Assembly (NCBI GenBank): GCA_033675545.1
Contig: JAWDGP010003778.1
Coordinates: 521,481 to 585,480 of the forward strand
Source of the DNA: Elysia crispata
Lineage: Eukaryota > Mollusca > Gastropoda > Plakobranchidae
Length of the DNA: 64,000 bases
Direction of reading: 5' to 3'
Positions 37,801 to 50,259 of this stretch are shown piece after piece (position 1 is the stretch's first letter; every line of letters begins with the position of its first letter). The notes beneath the pieces were generated by a model that was not told where the DNA came from, ran no database searches, and saw nothing but the letters and a program-made list of their open reading frames with translations. Position numbers and translations under genes: made by a program.

Positions 37801-40800
37801 CATTGTACAAATTCAAAGTTGTCTTGAAATTTGCCCTTTACAAGCTTCTCCACAGGCACAATCTGAGGATGGTGATTAGAGCAAAACAGCAAGTTTCAAC
37901 AAGTGATATGTAACATCCTCAATCCAAATTTTTCAATTCCTATGAGTATGACAGGGAATTTTTCTTGATAAATAACATTAAACTTAGGCTAAAATTTGAG
38001 CAAAATATTATATGCATATTCCAACAATTCAACAATTTGAAGAAACAGAGCACTATCACAACTGGTTTTATGCAAGCTTAGAACAACAAATAGGCACAAA
38101 GTTGTCTTCAGTTGTTAATGCTTCTTAATACACTTGAGAAGATTTTGCCATTCAAGGAAATTAATGAATTGTGCAAAAACAGTAACCAAACATTATTGAC
38201 ATCATAACTATTTCTCTCTATTGGTTGAGTGATATTTATATGATAAAAAAAATTGTTTTCTTAAGCAACCATATCGTGCATTACTGTTTACCCAGCCAGA
38301 CAGGCTGTTAGGGGGCTCAAAGACAAGGTCCCTTAACCTTTACTGACAAATCTGTAACGCCAAGCTCCATAGGAAATCCTGCAGATCTTAGATCAGACCA
38401 TGCAGGCCTCAAGGATAAGAAAATAAGGCTAGTCAGAGTAAACCCACTGTTAAATTCTTCAAGCTTTAATTTTTAGTTGAGAAAAAAAAACCCTCCATCA
38501 TGTATATATCTTACAAAAAAAAACCAAAACAACAACACAAAATACTACAAAATGATCAATCATTACATTCAATGCATAATGGTATGCTTATTTCAATGAA
38601 CTGTTTTTAAACCGTCAAAATCTCCATTTTTATTATCTACACATGATTAAAATATATAAATCAGGTTTAGAGGCTGAAGATTACCGATATCAGTGTAAGT
38701 AAAAATTATATAGGCCTTACATTTTATGTATTGCTCAGCCAAAGTTTAAAATTAAGTGGCATCTTATGACAGAACCATTCTGAGCATATAAGGTAAAAAC
38801 TAAGAAAGGCATTCAAAATTTTTTTAAGCCCAAGGTGCCTGGCGAATCTAATCAGGGAAATGACTAGCAAAGCTTTTCAAAAGGAACTTTACTTATTCGT
38901 ACTCAACAATAGCAAATCTGTATGTGAAAGTACAAAATATGGAGAAAAAAAAAGATTTAATGAGAAGCTATGCTAAGTAAAAAAAAATCCTGACAAGAAG
39001 CTGAAGTTTCTAGTTGGACAATGCCATTATATCTGCTGGATCTGTGAAAAACCAAAAAACTTTCTTGGCTTAACCTTATACTTATACCAGCAAGACTCCT
39101 CAATCTATCAGTACTAATTTACTGATGCATTTTGCACAGTCTTTCTCTGCTTTCCCCTAACAAAATAATTCATAGAAATACAAACTACTGGTACCATGCC
39201 TAGTTTGCTCCATCAACTCAATCCCAAGCATATTTATTCTTCCTGGTTATGTGAAATGAAATGCTAAGTATAGTTTTACAGCATATCAAAATCAAAGCAA
39301 CATAGACATCTATGGCTATTAACAGAGAGATCATAGTCTATTAATCTACATTATAAATTAAAGAAATTATTTGTAAATTGATTCAATTAAAAACTTATTA
39401 GTATAAAAAAAGCAAATCGAATAAAAAACACAAAACAAAACCAGAAAAGGCATAAAATTGTGAAAGACAACCATCTCTAAAAATTTAAACATCTTGTGCC
39501 AATCCAAATCCTATGAAACAAGTGTTTTCAAAAGATGGGATAAATAATAACAAAAATAGCAGCCCACAATGTCTATATATTATTCAGACAAAGATAGAAA
39601 CATTATAAACATAAAGAAATCTAACGGTGAAACTTAAACTTAAAGTGATGTGCTGATGTTTTAAAACTGTACAATTGAAGCACTTGGATCTCCCTATCTT
39701 TTTCGATCCCAAAATGCAAAAAGAGAAGAAATGAAAAAGGAGGGCAAAGTTTAAATGGAGTAAGCATATTTTTTTATTATTATTTTTTTTTACAACAGCT
39801 TAAGTGGTAGCCCCAAGAAATAAGAGTTAAAAAAAATCATGTTGACATTGTTGGGCTGTTGTGGTGTCATTAATAGTAAGAAATAGAAAACATTGCTAAA
39901 AAAAAATAACGCAGAGTGAAAAGCTGACTTTTGAGTGAATGTTTAAATGAATGGACAGACAGGATCACACAAGAACTTATTTGGGAAATATGCATTGATT
40001 GCTCATTAAATTGACCACCACTTTTCCAACAAAATGTTAATGATTACACAAGCCGTATAAGTGTCTCAAAAACAAAAGCTGAACAGTATAATATAATAAC
40101 ACAATAGTGTTTTAATATATATATATATATATATATAAGGAGCCCTACTAAAGGTGTTCCAATCAATAACAGTAAACTTAAAATAAAAAAAAGGAAAAAT
40201 AGTTAAACAATACTTTGTTCAATACATGTATTAAATGCAAACATACATATCTAGTTATGCCTAAAAAATAAAAGAAACCAACAAAACTTTACAATAGCAA
40301 ATTCACTGTGCATGGCCAGAATTCAAATAAGAATTTGTGTGAAAAGTAAAATATTCTACAGGTTTTAAAAGGTTAAGCCAAATGAGGGAGGCCCCAGGTA
40401 AAAACAAAGTAAACAAAAAAAAAACAAAAAAACAACAAAGCGGGGCCTTGAAATAATGTGTCCATGGTGAAATTGAGTATAGTAGCACAGCACACAAGCA
40501 GTTCACAAGTCATAAACATACTTGTTCTACAATTCATATTAATTAAAAAAAAATAGTTCCCACCTTATTTTAATTACTTTAACATTATGGGAAAAAAAAA
40601 ATAGAGATTTGGAAATTTTAGGAACTCATTCCTATTTTGAGACTTAAACTAAAAACACCATATGGGAGTCATTGAAATACAATTCAAGCACATCTTTGTT
40701 TTATGACAAGATAGGCCTATTAGCAGTGGTCCTAAAACATTCCTCTTTTGTATACACTACAGGGTGCTAACAGAAATACCCAGTGAAAAGCAAATTTTTG

Positions 40801-41705
40801 TATGTGAACATGGACAGATGAGAGTGAGCACAGAAGCAGAGTCTTCAGATGTGTGGTTCTGATCCCACTCCAAATAAGACCTTGATTCAGTGATCACAGA
40901 CTCACCTTATCAACTCCTAATTTGTCGAAAGCAGCCTGCAGTTGCTTGAAATTGTGTATGAACTCATGCTCTAAGTGTGTATTGAATTTTACTTTTTTCA
41001 ATACGACACTGCCTGTAAAAGATTGCCAATATACCACATGAGTAGTACATTTTGGAATCTCTAAAATAATTAAAAAAAAACAACAAAAAACCAAAACCAC
41101 AACACCTGGTCAAAGGCATTGGCTGCTCTCAAAACTGGATCCCTGCAAATGAAAACCAAACCTGAAAAAACTGTAAGAATTCTGAAACAAAAATCGTAAT
41201 GATCAATTCTTGGGTATATGAAAGCTGTGAGTCATAAGATCTTCAATGATGACACGCTTTGAAGAACCAAGGGATATGAGTGTAATGCCTGTGTTACAAT
41301 TTGTGTTAGTAAGGAATGTAAGCAAATAAGCAAGCATGTAAGCAAGTGAGCACATCATAGGTGAAAGTCTTTTAAACTTCAAAGCCTGACATTTCTTTAA
41401 AAAAAAAACCCAACAAAAAAACCTGAAAAACACTAGACTTAGACAACTGTGAGGATTTTACTGAGCTTCCCTTTATACAGAACGCATTTGACCATAAAGA
41501 TAAAGTAATCAATAATTGTTATGATCTTACCATATATAATCTTTTCATAGGCCAATGAGATTTGAAATTAATCATTATCAGTAAACAAAATATTCCAAGT
41601 TTTCTTATCTTAAGCATTGGTTTCTTCCACTTTGAAAGGTCTCTTCCCCCATTAAACAAACAACATATAGTGTAAGTTTAAACCTACTCAACAACACTAG
41701 CACCC

Positions 41706-41737
<32 letters not shown>

Positions 41738-44700
41738 AAAAAAAAAAAATCATAGTATCATTTAGTCCTACCATCATAGACTAATTACTACACAGACGAA
41801 AACGTTACAGATTTAAAAAAAATTTTTTTTTCCAAACATTGAAGCATGACATATGAAAATGTTTACGCTAAGAGCAATTATTCTTGAAATTTGCAAAAAG
41901 GGGATGTTGAAAGAATCAGAACCTTCTTAATCCAATAAATGTCTTTACCCATACTCTAAAAGACGAAGGGACAATTGAGCCCATTTAACAAAACAACTGT
42001 TGCCCAAAGCAATTAGCTTTAAGACTATGGCAACAAAACCAGAATGCTGACAACCAGCTTACAAGATACTTCCTTCCCATTAAGATGTAATATAATTTGA
42101 GAAGTTTAACAGCCTTTGTCTTGTCTCATTAACAAGTTAAACAACTATGTTGCCTCCTCTGAAACAATAATAAATGCAGATTTAAAAGTAAAAAAAAAAC
42201 CTTCACCTACATCAAGGATATGATGCACTGGTTTGAAAGTACTGTACTATGAACCACTGTAGAATTTTTTGTGCTCAGAAAGTAAAGTGAACTTCTCTCT
42301 CTGTGTCTTTGTATGTGCTTATGGTGCTACTGCTTGCTATGTAAAAGAGATAAAATCCAATGTGCACCAGAAATAAAAGAGAAGCCTAGCAGATCCATTT
42401 TAACATGCATATTAGAACCTGTAAACTGCATAAAAAAGATTTTTAGAGCTGTTAGTTCTCAATTCAACATGCTTAAGAGATTGACAGGGGAGAAGGCACT
42501 TGGTAGGTTCACACCTGGAAGTAATACACACAGAAGAACTTAGGTCTATAAATTGATTTCCCACTCCATTATGTTTTGTATTTTTTTGTTTTAGAAAGAT
42601 CATTGCAACCTTCAACTGTCACCAATGTTCAGTCAATAAAAAAAACTTCAGTGGCTTCTTTTTTCTTACCTCCACATCGTTGCAACTTATTGCCATGAAA
42701 TGTTTGGTCATTATTTATCATGCATTGAGAAAATAAGAAAACAAAATCTAAAATTTAATTAAAAGCCAACTTGCCAAGTGAGGAACGTACAAACTGAAGG
42801 AAAACGAACAACACAAAGCTGCAAAGTCTTGAAAACAATCATATGAAAAGAAACAAACCTTGGAAAGAATTTCTGCTGAAAAAAAAAAGGCCATGAGAGG
42901 GTTGGCTTGGTTAAAAAGAATGGCAGCTGCCAAGTGTTGACAGAGGCTCACCTTATCGACACCAAGTTTTTTAAAGGCAGACTGCAACACCTTGAAGTTC
43001 TGGATGGACTCATGCTCTAATTTTGTGCCGAATTTTACTTTTTTCAGACCTACACAACCTGAAAACGTTTATGGTTAGTTGAAAAACAAATAAAGAAGAT
43101 GATATATCAGGTACACTTATTTCATTTAGAGCACATAGGGACATAATATCATAGAAATAATATAACTAAATTAGTTTCAGCTAAAAAAAAGAAAAGAAAA
43201 TTCCACAGCAAAGTCTTTTCAAATTAAAAGCCACAACATAATTATCTTTTAATTTTATCTTATATATATAAGGAAAAAAAAAGCAACAAAAAAACAAACA
43301 AACTCTCAATCACCAAGGAATATACTTTTATCATGTGTAACCCTTGGGAAAAAGGATTATATGCATGGAAAAATTCTCTTGCAGCTTTTTGACTGAGAAA
43401 ATGAATGAAGAAATTATGTCCAGTGCTAAACTGATATAGGAGTAGATTAAACTTGAAATTAAATCTCCATTCCATTCCCCTGTTTATAAGCTGAGAAATT
43501 TCCATCTTACTCAGTATGAAGAATGCAATCATATCAACCAAGCAACACATATCACAAGTTCAAAAAGACATTGTTCAGAATATGAATTTGCTGAGGTGCC
43601 ACATGATTGTGTTGTGTTTAAGCAATAAACTTAGATGTATAACAAAGAAGCAAAAATTTAAGGGAACCCTACTGAATATTTCATCTAGTATTGCTTATGC
43701 TAGAGCTATTATGCTTAAATTGATCACAAGACAAATGAACAACTCAACCATAACTCTAGCTCTAATTCTTTAATAAACTTCTTTTAGTTACTTTGAGGAG
43801 AGGCTTTCCTTGAGGGTGAAAATATATATAGGAATAAACTTATAGAAGAAGACTTGATTTAATTTGGTTTGTTAACATGGAATAAAGAAGAGCAAGAAAA
43901 TAAAGTTATTACTTTTCACCCTAACTTTGCAATAAAAATCATATCTACATCGTATGAACTGTTGCTTTAAAGCATTGCTTCAGAGCAAGGTATCTAATAA
44001 AATCTGACTTTAAAAAAAAAAATCCCTGAATAGATAGTTGCATACGTGGTAGATCAGTTGGCTAAACTAAAGTTACTTTTTAATAAGTGTCTAAAAAGTT
44101 TAACCATGATATGTGTGGCTTACTTGGAAATAACAAATCCAGCAATTGACAGTAGGCTGCACCTGAAAAAGAAACAGTAAGAGGAAGATTAATTCGACAA
44201 GCATTTCTCCATTTAAGAGCAATACATTGATTAAAAAAAAAAAAACTGCAAACTTTGTATGCATAAAGAAACAAAATGTTTTCTTTTTCATCAGTTCTTT
44301 CTTAATCCTATGAAGTTTCTCTAACAGTTTTCATGTATAATCAATATTAATCTTTCAATGATTGGCAAACTTTTGGCACAACATCAGTGTAAATATGAAG
44401 ACCATTCAGTGAATGGGCTATGACCAGTATTCATACAGATAAAATTATATATACAAAGGAGATAATATTGGAGATTCAACAAAGTATTAAGTTCAAGAAT
44501 TTGCCTCAGTCATAAGCACTGGCAAAAGACTAAAAAAAGTGAATCTACCTAAAGCAGACAAAATGATATAGATCTACATATGCACAGAAGAAGGAAGCAT
44601 CACATCATAAATGGGCGTAAAGAAAGACAAGGACTACTAAACATTATAATAAGGAAATCTGAGTATATATCACAAAAGCCTAATAACGTGCCCCATTCAA

Positions 44701-47087
44701 CCTCCCACAGAGGGTACTTAAAAGAAAGTGTCAAGAACTGGGCAAAGAAATAAACTGGATACAAAGCCTTTAATGGCAAGCTAGGCAAAGGATTTTTCAC
44801 TTGCGTCCACACAGCAATATATATATATATATATAACAAAAGCTGCCGGCTGCTCGTCAAGTTCTCAGTAAAAGTGCAAAAGCTCACTAGCTTGAACTAA
44901 AACAGTGCAAGGAAGGAGTAATCCATTTGTATGGGTTTCCAATCCCAAGTGGAGCAGAAAATAGGGTAACAGACAGAGAGAAAAAAAAAACATCAAGAAA
45001 AAACTTAGATATGATCCAATCTCTCCAGAGCTGATTGGGATTAATTTCTTTAGGATTATAATTAAAAGCCTCAAAATATTCCTTACAGGAAATGTAATTC
45101 AAAAGAAAAAGCTATCGTCAAAAAGTAGAGATTGTAAAGCTTAAACATACCAATCATGTTCAAATAAGTGTGTACATTAAAAAGCAAGTCTTTCGTTGAT
45201 AGGCTATTTGAATAACAATTCCTTAAATTTTGAGTGGTTTTAAAACCATTATAACTTTTCTCTCCCACTGTAACTGAGGCAGAAAACCCAATCTATTGAG
45301 GGTACTATTTGCAGCAATGGACACCATAAAAATTACTAAACCCTAAAAAGGGGCTGCTCAGCTGCGGGAACTATAATCAGCCTGGATATCTGGAAAGCTG
45401 ATAGATACTGGGACTCAGAGGGGTAACTGGACTGGAGCATTTCTTGTTGATGATAACAGGCATGTTAATGGTGCAGGATTGCTTGATATCTTCAGCGAAT
45501 TGGCAAATTATACCACCCACGAGTAACAGGAATAATTTTCTACCCTATCATTTTACTACACTTTTAAGAAAGTTTGAACAGGATTTTTACTATTGTGTTT
45601 AGTACATATTTACAAAGTTGAATCCTCAAGTATAATGTAATCACTTTCTTCTTCTTCTTTTTTTTTTTTTTTAAAACTAACTCACTAGCCTTGCATTGTA
45701 TGTTCTGGTGCAGTTTTTAAGGCAGATGACGCCATTAAATTCTAAATTTCTTAATGAATATAGCAGTCCTTCTCTCTATCTTTGCAATGGTTAAATGCAA
45801 CATTTTCTCACTTGCTCTCTGAGAAATGCCAAACCAAAGTTGACTTTTTTTCATGAAATCTAGGCAGTGTTTCTCAAGAATGTGTTACTAAAGGGTGATG
45901 CTGTGTTTGGAAATGTCTCTCTATAAGTTGTCATGTACTGCTTCACTGCGAGTTCTGCCTCATCTATATCATTTTGTATCAAAGGACTCTATGGACATTC
46001 ATGAAATCTTCATTCAACTTGTATTTACATTTTACCCTAAATACATCAACTATTTTTTATCCTGAGTATTTTCGCTACCACATAAATTATTTCTTTAGTC
46101 AGTTCTTTGTGTAGAAGAAAAAAAATCATGTCTATTTTTAGGATTTAAGAATTTTAAAGCCATATTATAAGCTTAATCGTAAAGACACTAACAAAAAATC
46201 TATTACATTAAGATGATGAAACTAATATGATAATATTCCATGATAGACTAATGATATCGGTAAAATGAAAGATGGCATGGTTATAATTTCTGCCTATGAT
46301 GTGCTAGGACCAAATTTGAAACATCACACTTTTTGTTACCATTTTTACTGAAAGGTTTACTTCAGATTTAAAACAAAAAATATCAAAATTGTAGGTGCAA
46401 TTAACTAGTTATGAACAACTAAAAAATATGCCTACCAGGAGTTTAAATTTCTACACGCCTTTTTAAAAATAGCTCTCAAAACCTTAATTATAATGCATTT
46501 CGCGTAAAAACCCCCCATCTGATTAAAGGAAAACGATAAATACCACAAAAAACAGATAAGATCATGAGTAAAATGGGTATGGAGTACGGCTAAATTTCAG
46601 GTCTTTTACCTTTTTCAGTTATCTGCCCCTGCTCAGCCAGTGAGCGAGCTCATTAATTGCATCCAGACAGCTTTGTTGCTGGGTATCATAAGCTAAATTT
46701 CAGGTCTTTTATCTTTTTCAGTTACCTGCTCCTGCTCTGACAGTGGGCGAGGTCATTAATTGCCTCCGGACAGCTTTGTTGCTGGTTATCATAGTGCCAT
46801 AGGGATACGTGTGTTCAGTCAAGGAAGATCAAAGCAAAACCTAAAGATTCAAAATCCTAGGGATATTCGTTGTTGTGATCAAAGCTATTTATAAATAGAT
46901 ACATAGGTATGTCATCCTCTCCTTGCCGTAGACCTTATGTTTATTAAAGTATGCAGTGCTTACCAGATGATAGTTCCTCAATTTTTACGTATCGTGCTTG
47001 TAGAGCATCATTTATCCATTTCAGCATATCATGTCGACTGAGGTTGTTTTCTGTTGAATTTGTGTTGAAAACATTCACAGCCGCCAT
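34827..47087 (-). CDS. MAPRE1: Microtubule-associated protein RP/EB family member (EB1)
   Basis: Coding exons: 47087-46964, 44162-44124, one of 43058-42952 or 41012-40906, 37862-37646, 36704-36535, 35308-35162 and 34886-34827. All phases match, giving 287 codons before the stop (about 266 if exon 5 begins at 36641). The start [20 protein letters not shown] is typical of EB1. The calponin-homology domain, which binds the microtubule lattice near the plus end, runs through LDLLFPS, LKKVKF and [21 protein letters not shown] Ser/Thr/Lys-rich linker follows, then the coiled-coil EB homology domain ([31 protein letters not shown]), which dimerises and recruits SxIP partners. The end is EEY, the motif recognised by CAP-Gly proteins. 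The human protein is 268 residues. MAPRE3 is an equally close relative, so the symbol denotes the family. The start of exon 5 is the least certain boundary. Confidence 0.95.
36763..37282. mobile_element. Tigger/pogo-like MITE, copy A
   Basis: The ends are CAGTGAAAACCTCATAATTC and, inverted at the right, GAGGTTTCCACTG. TA flanks both ends. The interior matches the copy at 47167-47627 in reverse orientation. It is in EB1 intron 4. Confidence 0.8.
37568..37593. repeat. Short (TA)n microsatellite
   Basis: Alternating T and A next to EB1 exon 4, followed by a short GA/CA-rich segment. Confidence 0.9.
40906..41012 (-). other. MAPRE1: EB1 alternative exon 3b
   Basis: A 107-base exon with acceptor TTTTACAG and donor GATAAG/GTGAGT. 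It encodes [20 protein letters not shown] then [15 protein letters not shown]. It matches exon 3a at 26 of 35 residues by my count. Splice sites and frame are intact, so it looks functional rather than a decayed duplicate. Confidence 0.9.
41707..41749. repeat. Adjacent poly(C) and poly(A) runs
   Basis: About 21 C residues are followed directly by about 22 A residues, between EB1 exons 3a and 3b. The exact lengths may be unreliable because homopolymers are hard to sequence. Confidence 0.9.
42952..43058 (-). other. MAPRE1: EB1 alternative exon 3a
   Basis: A 107-base exon with acceptor GTTTTCAG and donor GATAAG/GTGAGC. It encodes [20 protein letters not shown] then [15 protein letters not shown], in the calponin-homology domain. 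It starts in phase 1 and ends in phase 0, exactly like exon 3b. Confidence 0.9.
46589..46794. repeat. 103-base tandem duplication in EB1 intron 1
   Basis: Two copies begin at 46589 and 46692 with GCTAAATTTCAGGTCTTTTA and differ at a limited number of sites. Read on the minus strand, each holds an exon-like stretch after CCAG; only the second copy keeps a GT donor (GAGCAG/GTAACT). Confidence 0.85.
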
Positions 47088-47099
47088 TGCTTATAAACT
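47088..47099 (-). other. MAPRE1: EB1 5' UTR segment next to the start codon
   Basis: Immediately upstream of the ATG, on the minus strand, a long T-rich tract ends in TTTCAG, a strong splice acceptor. A non-coding first exon therefore probably lies further right. The GC-richer stretch near 50340-50480 is a possible place for it, but no donor was fixed. Confidence 0.5.
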
Positions 47100-47166
47100 C
47101 TGAAAAAAAATAAAAAAAACAAAAGGAACCATATACATGTTGTACATTACTTGCCATCTATAAGTA

Positions 47167-47627
47167 CAGTGGAAACCTCAAAAACAAAGTCTAATTATTC
47201 GAATTTCTCATAAACCGAATTTTGCAAGATGATAGATTTTTTTTTAGCTCTTTGGCTTTGTTAGAATCTGACTCGTATTTCGAAGTATTTCTGATTTGAT
47301 TCTCTTAATTCGAAGTCGATACCAGCTCATAAGGCATCACAAAAGTGCAACATGCATCTCTCAAGCAGCAAGCAATGCCAATCACTGCCCAAGAAAGGCT
47401 GATCAGTGCGCTAATCAAGAAGGGAGCAGATGCAGTGCCAGTAGCAAATCTGGACTAATACTGATAGCAACTTGGGACAGGGGAAGGGGAGGGTTGCTCG
47501 TTGCAGGCTCAGTACACACTCACTCAATGAGTCTAAGGCTCTGTTATACCCATTTTTGTAATTCGAATACTCTTAATTCGAAGATTTAATCCATTCCCAT
47601 ACAATTCGAATTATGAGGTTTCCACTG
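47167..47627. mobile_element. Tigger/pogo-like MITE, copy B
   Basis: The ends are CAGTGGAAACCTCAAAAAC at the left and GAATTATGAGGTTTCCACTG at the right, with TA on both sides. The subterminal ATTCGAAT-type motifs are characteristic of the family. No transposase is seen. It lies just upstream of the EB1 start exon. Confidence 0.8.
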
Positions 47628-50259
47628 TAATAATGAGACCTTGAAAAATCTGTGACATCATCGGGCCTTATCTTCAGTGACCTAACCCTCTAATTTAAGC
47701 CTGAGAGTGAACACTGCTCTTGTCATGAAAAGAGCTAGGGGTGTGCCACTGTGTATGAAGGAAAATGTGTCAAAAATGCCCAATGCAACTTTGTAACTGG
47801 TGTGGCAAAAAGTCTAATGTCTTGTAACAGACTGCATGTATAAATGTTCTATGCAATGAATACTCTTTATATCTTTCTTGCTTGTTCAAAAAGTGACTAG
47901 CTGTCTTCAAAAAAGCGCCCAGCTTAATAGAGAAGCCAGTAGAAGTTGGCCAGGGAAAACAAACATTGGGGGAGGGTTGTGTGCAGTGTTGTAGGACCCA
48001 GGTATGAATCTTCTCTTGAGTGTATGAGATGGATAATAGTAGATCAGCAAGAATATAGTCTATCTCCTGAATGGAGAAAATGGTTCTGACATAAAAAAGC
48101 ACTAAAATATGTCGTTTCCACACAACAGACACTCCAAGACCTACAGGAAGTACACAGTAATCATACCTCCCCATTGAGAAAAGACGTCACAGTCCCAACA
48201 AGCCAATTACACAATACCCCTTCCTCTTCCCTTACAATAAAACCCCCATTGATTAAATTCAAAGATATAAAATTTTGTGTTATATCAATAACACAACAAA
48301 AAGAGGTCACAGCACATAACTTCTGAACTTATCCTTGCTAATTAAATCAAGCCCAAGAGTTGTCCTTTGTCATAATATTTAAAAAAAAAACCCACAACAT
48401 TAATCAAAATTGAGAAATTGACCAAAAAATTTTTCAGCACTTAAATTTTGAAATCAGTCAATGCCTGCTCTAATTAAAACAAATCTGATTGTAAGAAAGC
48501 CATGATTATGGAGCATTTTTTTAAAAAATTGACTTTTAATAGATTATTTTTCTATGCACAGACTAAGATTTTAGAAGAGGTTATATAATCTGTTTACACA
48601 CATATATAGCTGTCGCCCCAATTCTGGCTCACCTGAGGCATTATTTAGAGGCTTAACTCATCGCTATACATCTTTACTAGCTTACAGTCATTTTGAGCAC
48701 TGCTCTCCTTATAAATCTTTATCTTTTTTTCAGACATTTCAGCTGAATATGATCTATTTTTCCATTACCCCTAGGTCTAAAACAAAAATCTAACATACTT
48801 AGATCTAAATTTTTTATTATTTGCTTTGGAATGAAAATCACCTACTATAAAGTATAAATCTATAATTATTATTTCATACCATGACACCTAGATTTACTCT
48901 AGCTCTAATTAGGATTTCTCATTATTAGATTCTAATATTCAATAGATTTAGACAATGTTTATATATTGACAAAAAAAAAAATCTAGTCCTATTGCCATAC
49001 GAAGAAATAAGAATACTTTTTTGTTGGAAATTTATGGTCTTGGTGTGACGATAGAGAGAATGATGTTTTTGAAACGAAAAAACTAATTGGCAATATCTTG
49101 GATGATTTCAACTACAATACAAATCTCTGTACCAGAGTTGAAAATAAAGAAACTACCAATATGTGTTGATCATATAGATAAAATTATACTTTTGCACGAG
49201 TTGATCCCTGACGACGAAAAAACATCATGCTGTTCCTACACTTGTATTATTTTTTTCACCTTTTCTTTTTCCTTAAAATTTTACATACATGCCCTATGCA
49301 AGTTTCACCTTACCAAAAATATGTTTCTGACAGGCACAAAGGCAGGATTTATGGAGGATCACACTTTTTTAACACGATGTTCAAATTATATAAAAAGTTC
49401 TCATCCCTTATTTCTATTTTTTTTTTTTAACAAAGGATAAAAATTGATAGCTAATGCCATTGAGTTAGAACAATCAATTCATGACAAAAATGAGCTTCAA
49501 ATATGTTCTTTTCCAAACCAATGAGGTCTGAGACTACAAAATACCCAACTTTTTCTCCACCTTTCCACTTCTATTCTGTTCAACTACCGCTCCTTTATTT
49601 TTTCTGTGCCCCTCCCTATTCACTCTTGTATAAATAGCCAATATGGTGAATTGACAACCAAATGCAAGATCTACGTATGAATAGACAAAGGGTTTTTCCT
49701 ATATTGGACTAATAATGCCTCTGGTTTGATTTTTGTTTTTTGTTATCCTTAAACATGATTTTATGGACATTTTTTTACTTTACAAATTACAGACTTAGGA
49801 TAACTCAGGTAAGACAGACTAAGTTTAGACTACTTGGTCCTAAAGATTTCACGAAAACTTTGATCAATGAAATAAAAGATGATGAGGCAAATCACTTCTA
49901 GTGGGTAGATATTAAAATACCAGAAGATGAACCAGTAACAGAGCACAGTGGTCCACATACATTAGAATTATTTGAATCTAAATAGCTCTTTTTTACCCAG
50001 ACCTAAAACTAGATCAACGCGAAGTAAATAAAGGCCCTAACTAGTGGGGGCAATATTGAATGGCATTGGGAACATTATAGACCATTTTTTTTTGTTTGAA
50101 AATTTAGTTTTGTGTATCACTGCATGTGTTTGAAACGAATGAATTTAGTTTGTTTTTTATTTTACAATCTCGTTTCTAACCATGTAATAACAAATAGGCC
50201 TAGATCTAGATAAAAAATAAAATCAACAAAAAGTCAGGATTTATTGAGGAAACAAAGTG

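Noticed and set aside
40906..41012. The second EB1 exon 3 as a decayed duplicate or a processed copy
   Set aside because: The frame, both splice sites, the length and the key conserved residues are all intact, and it lies in the correct intron and orientation.
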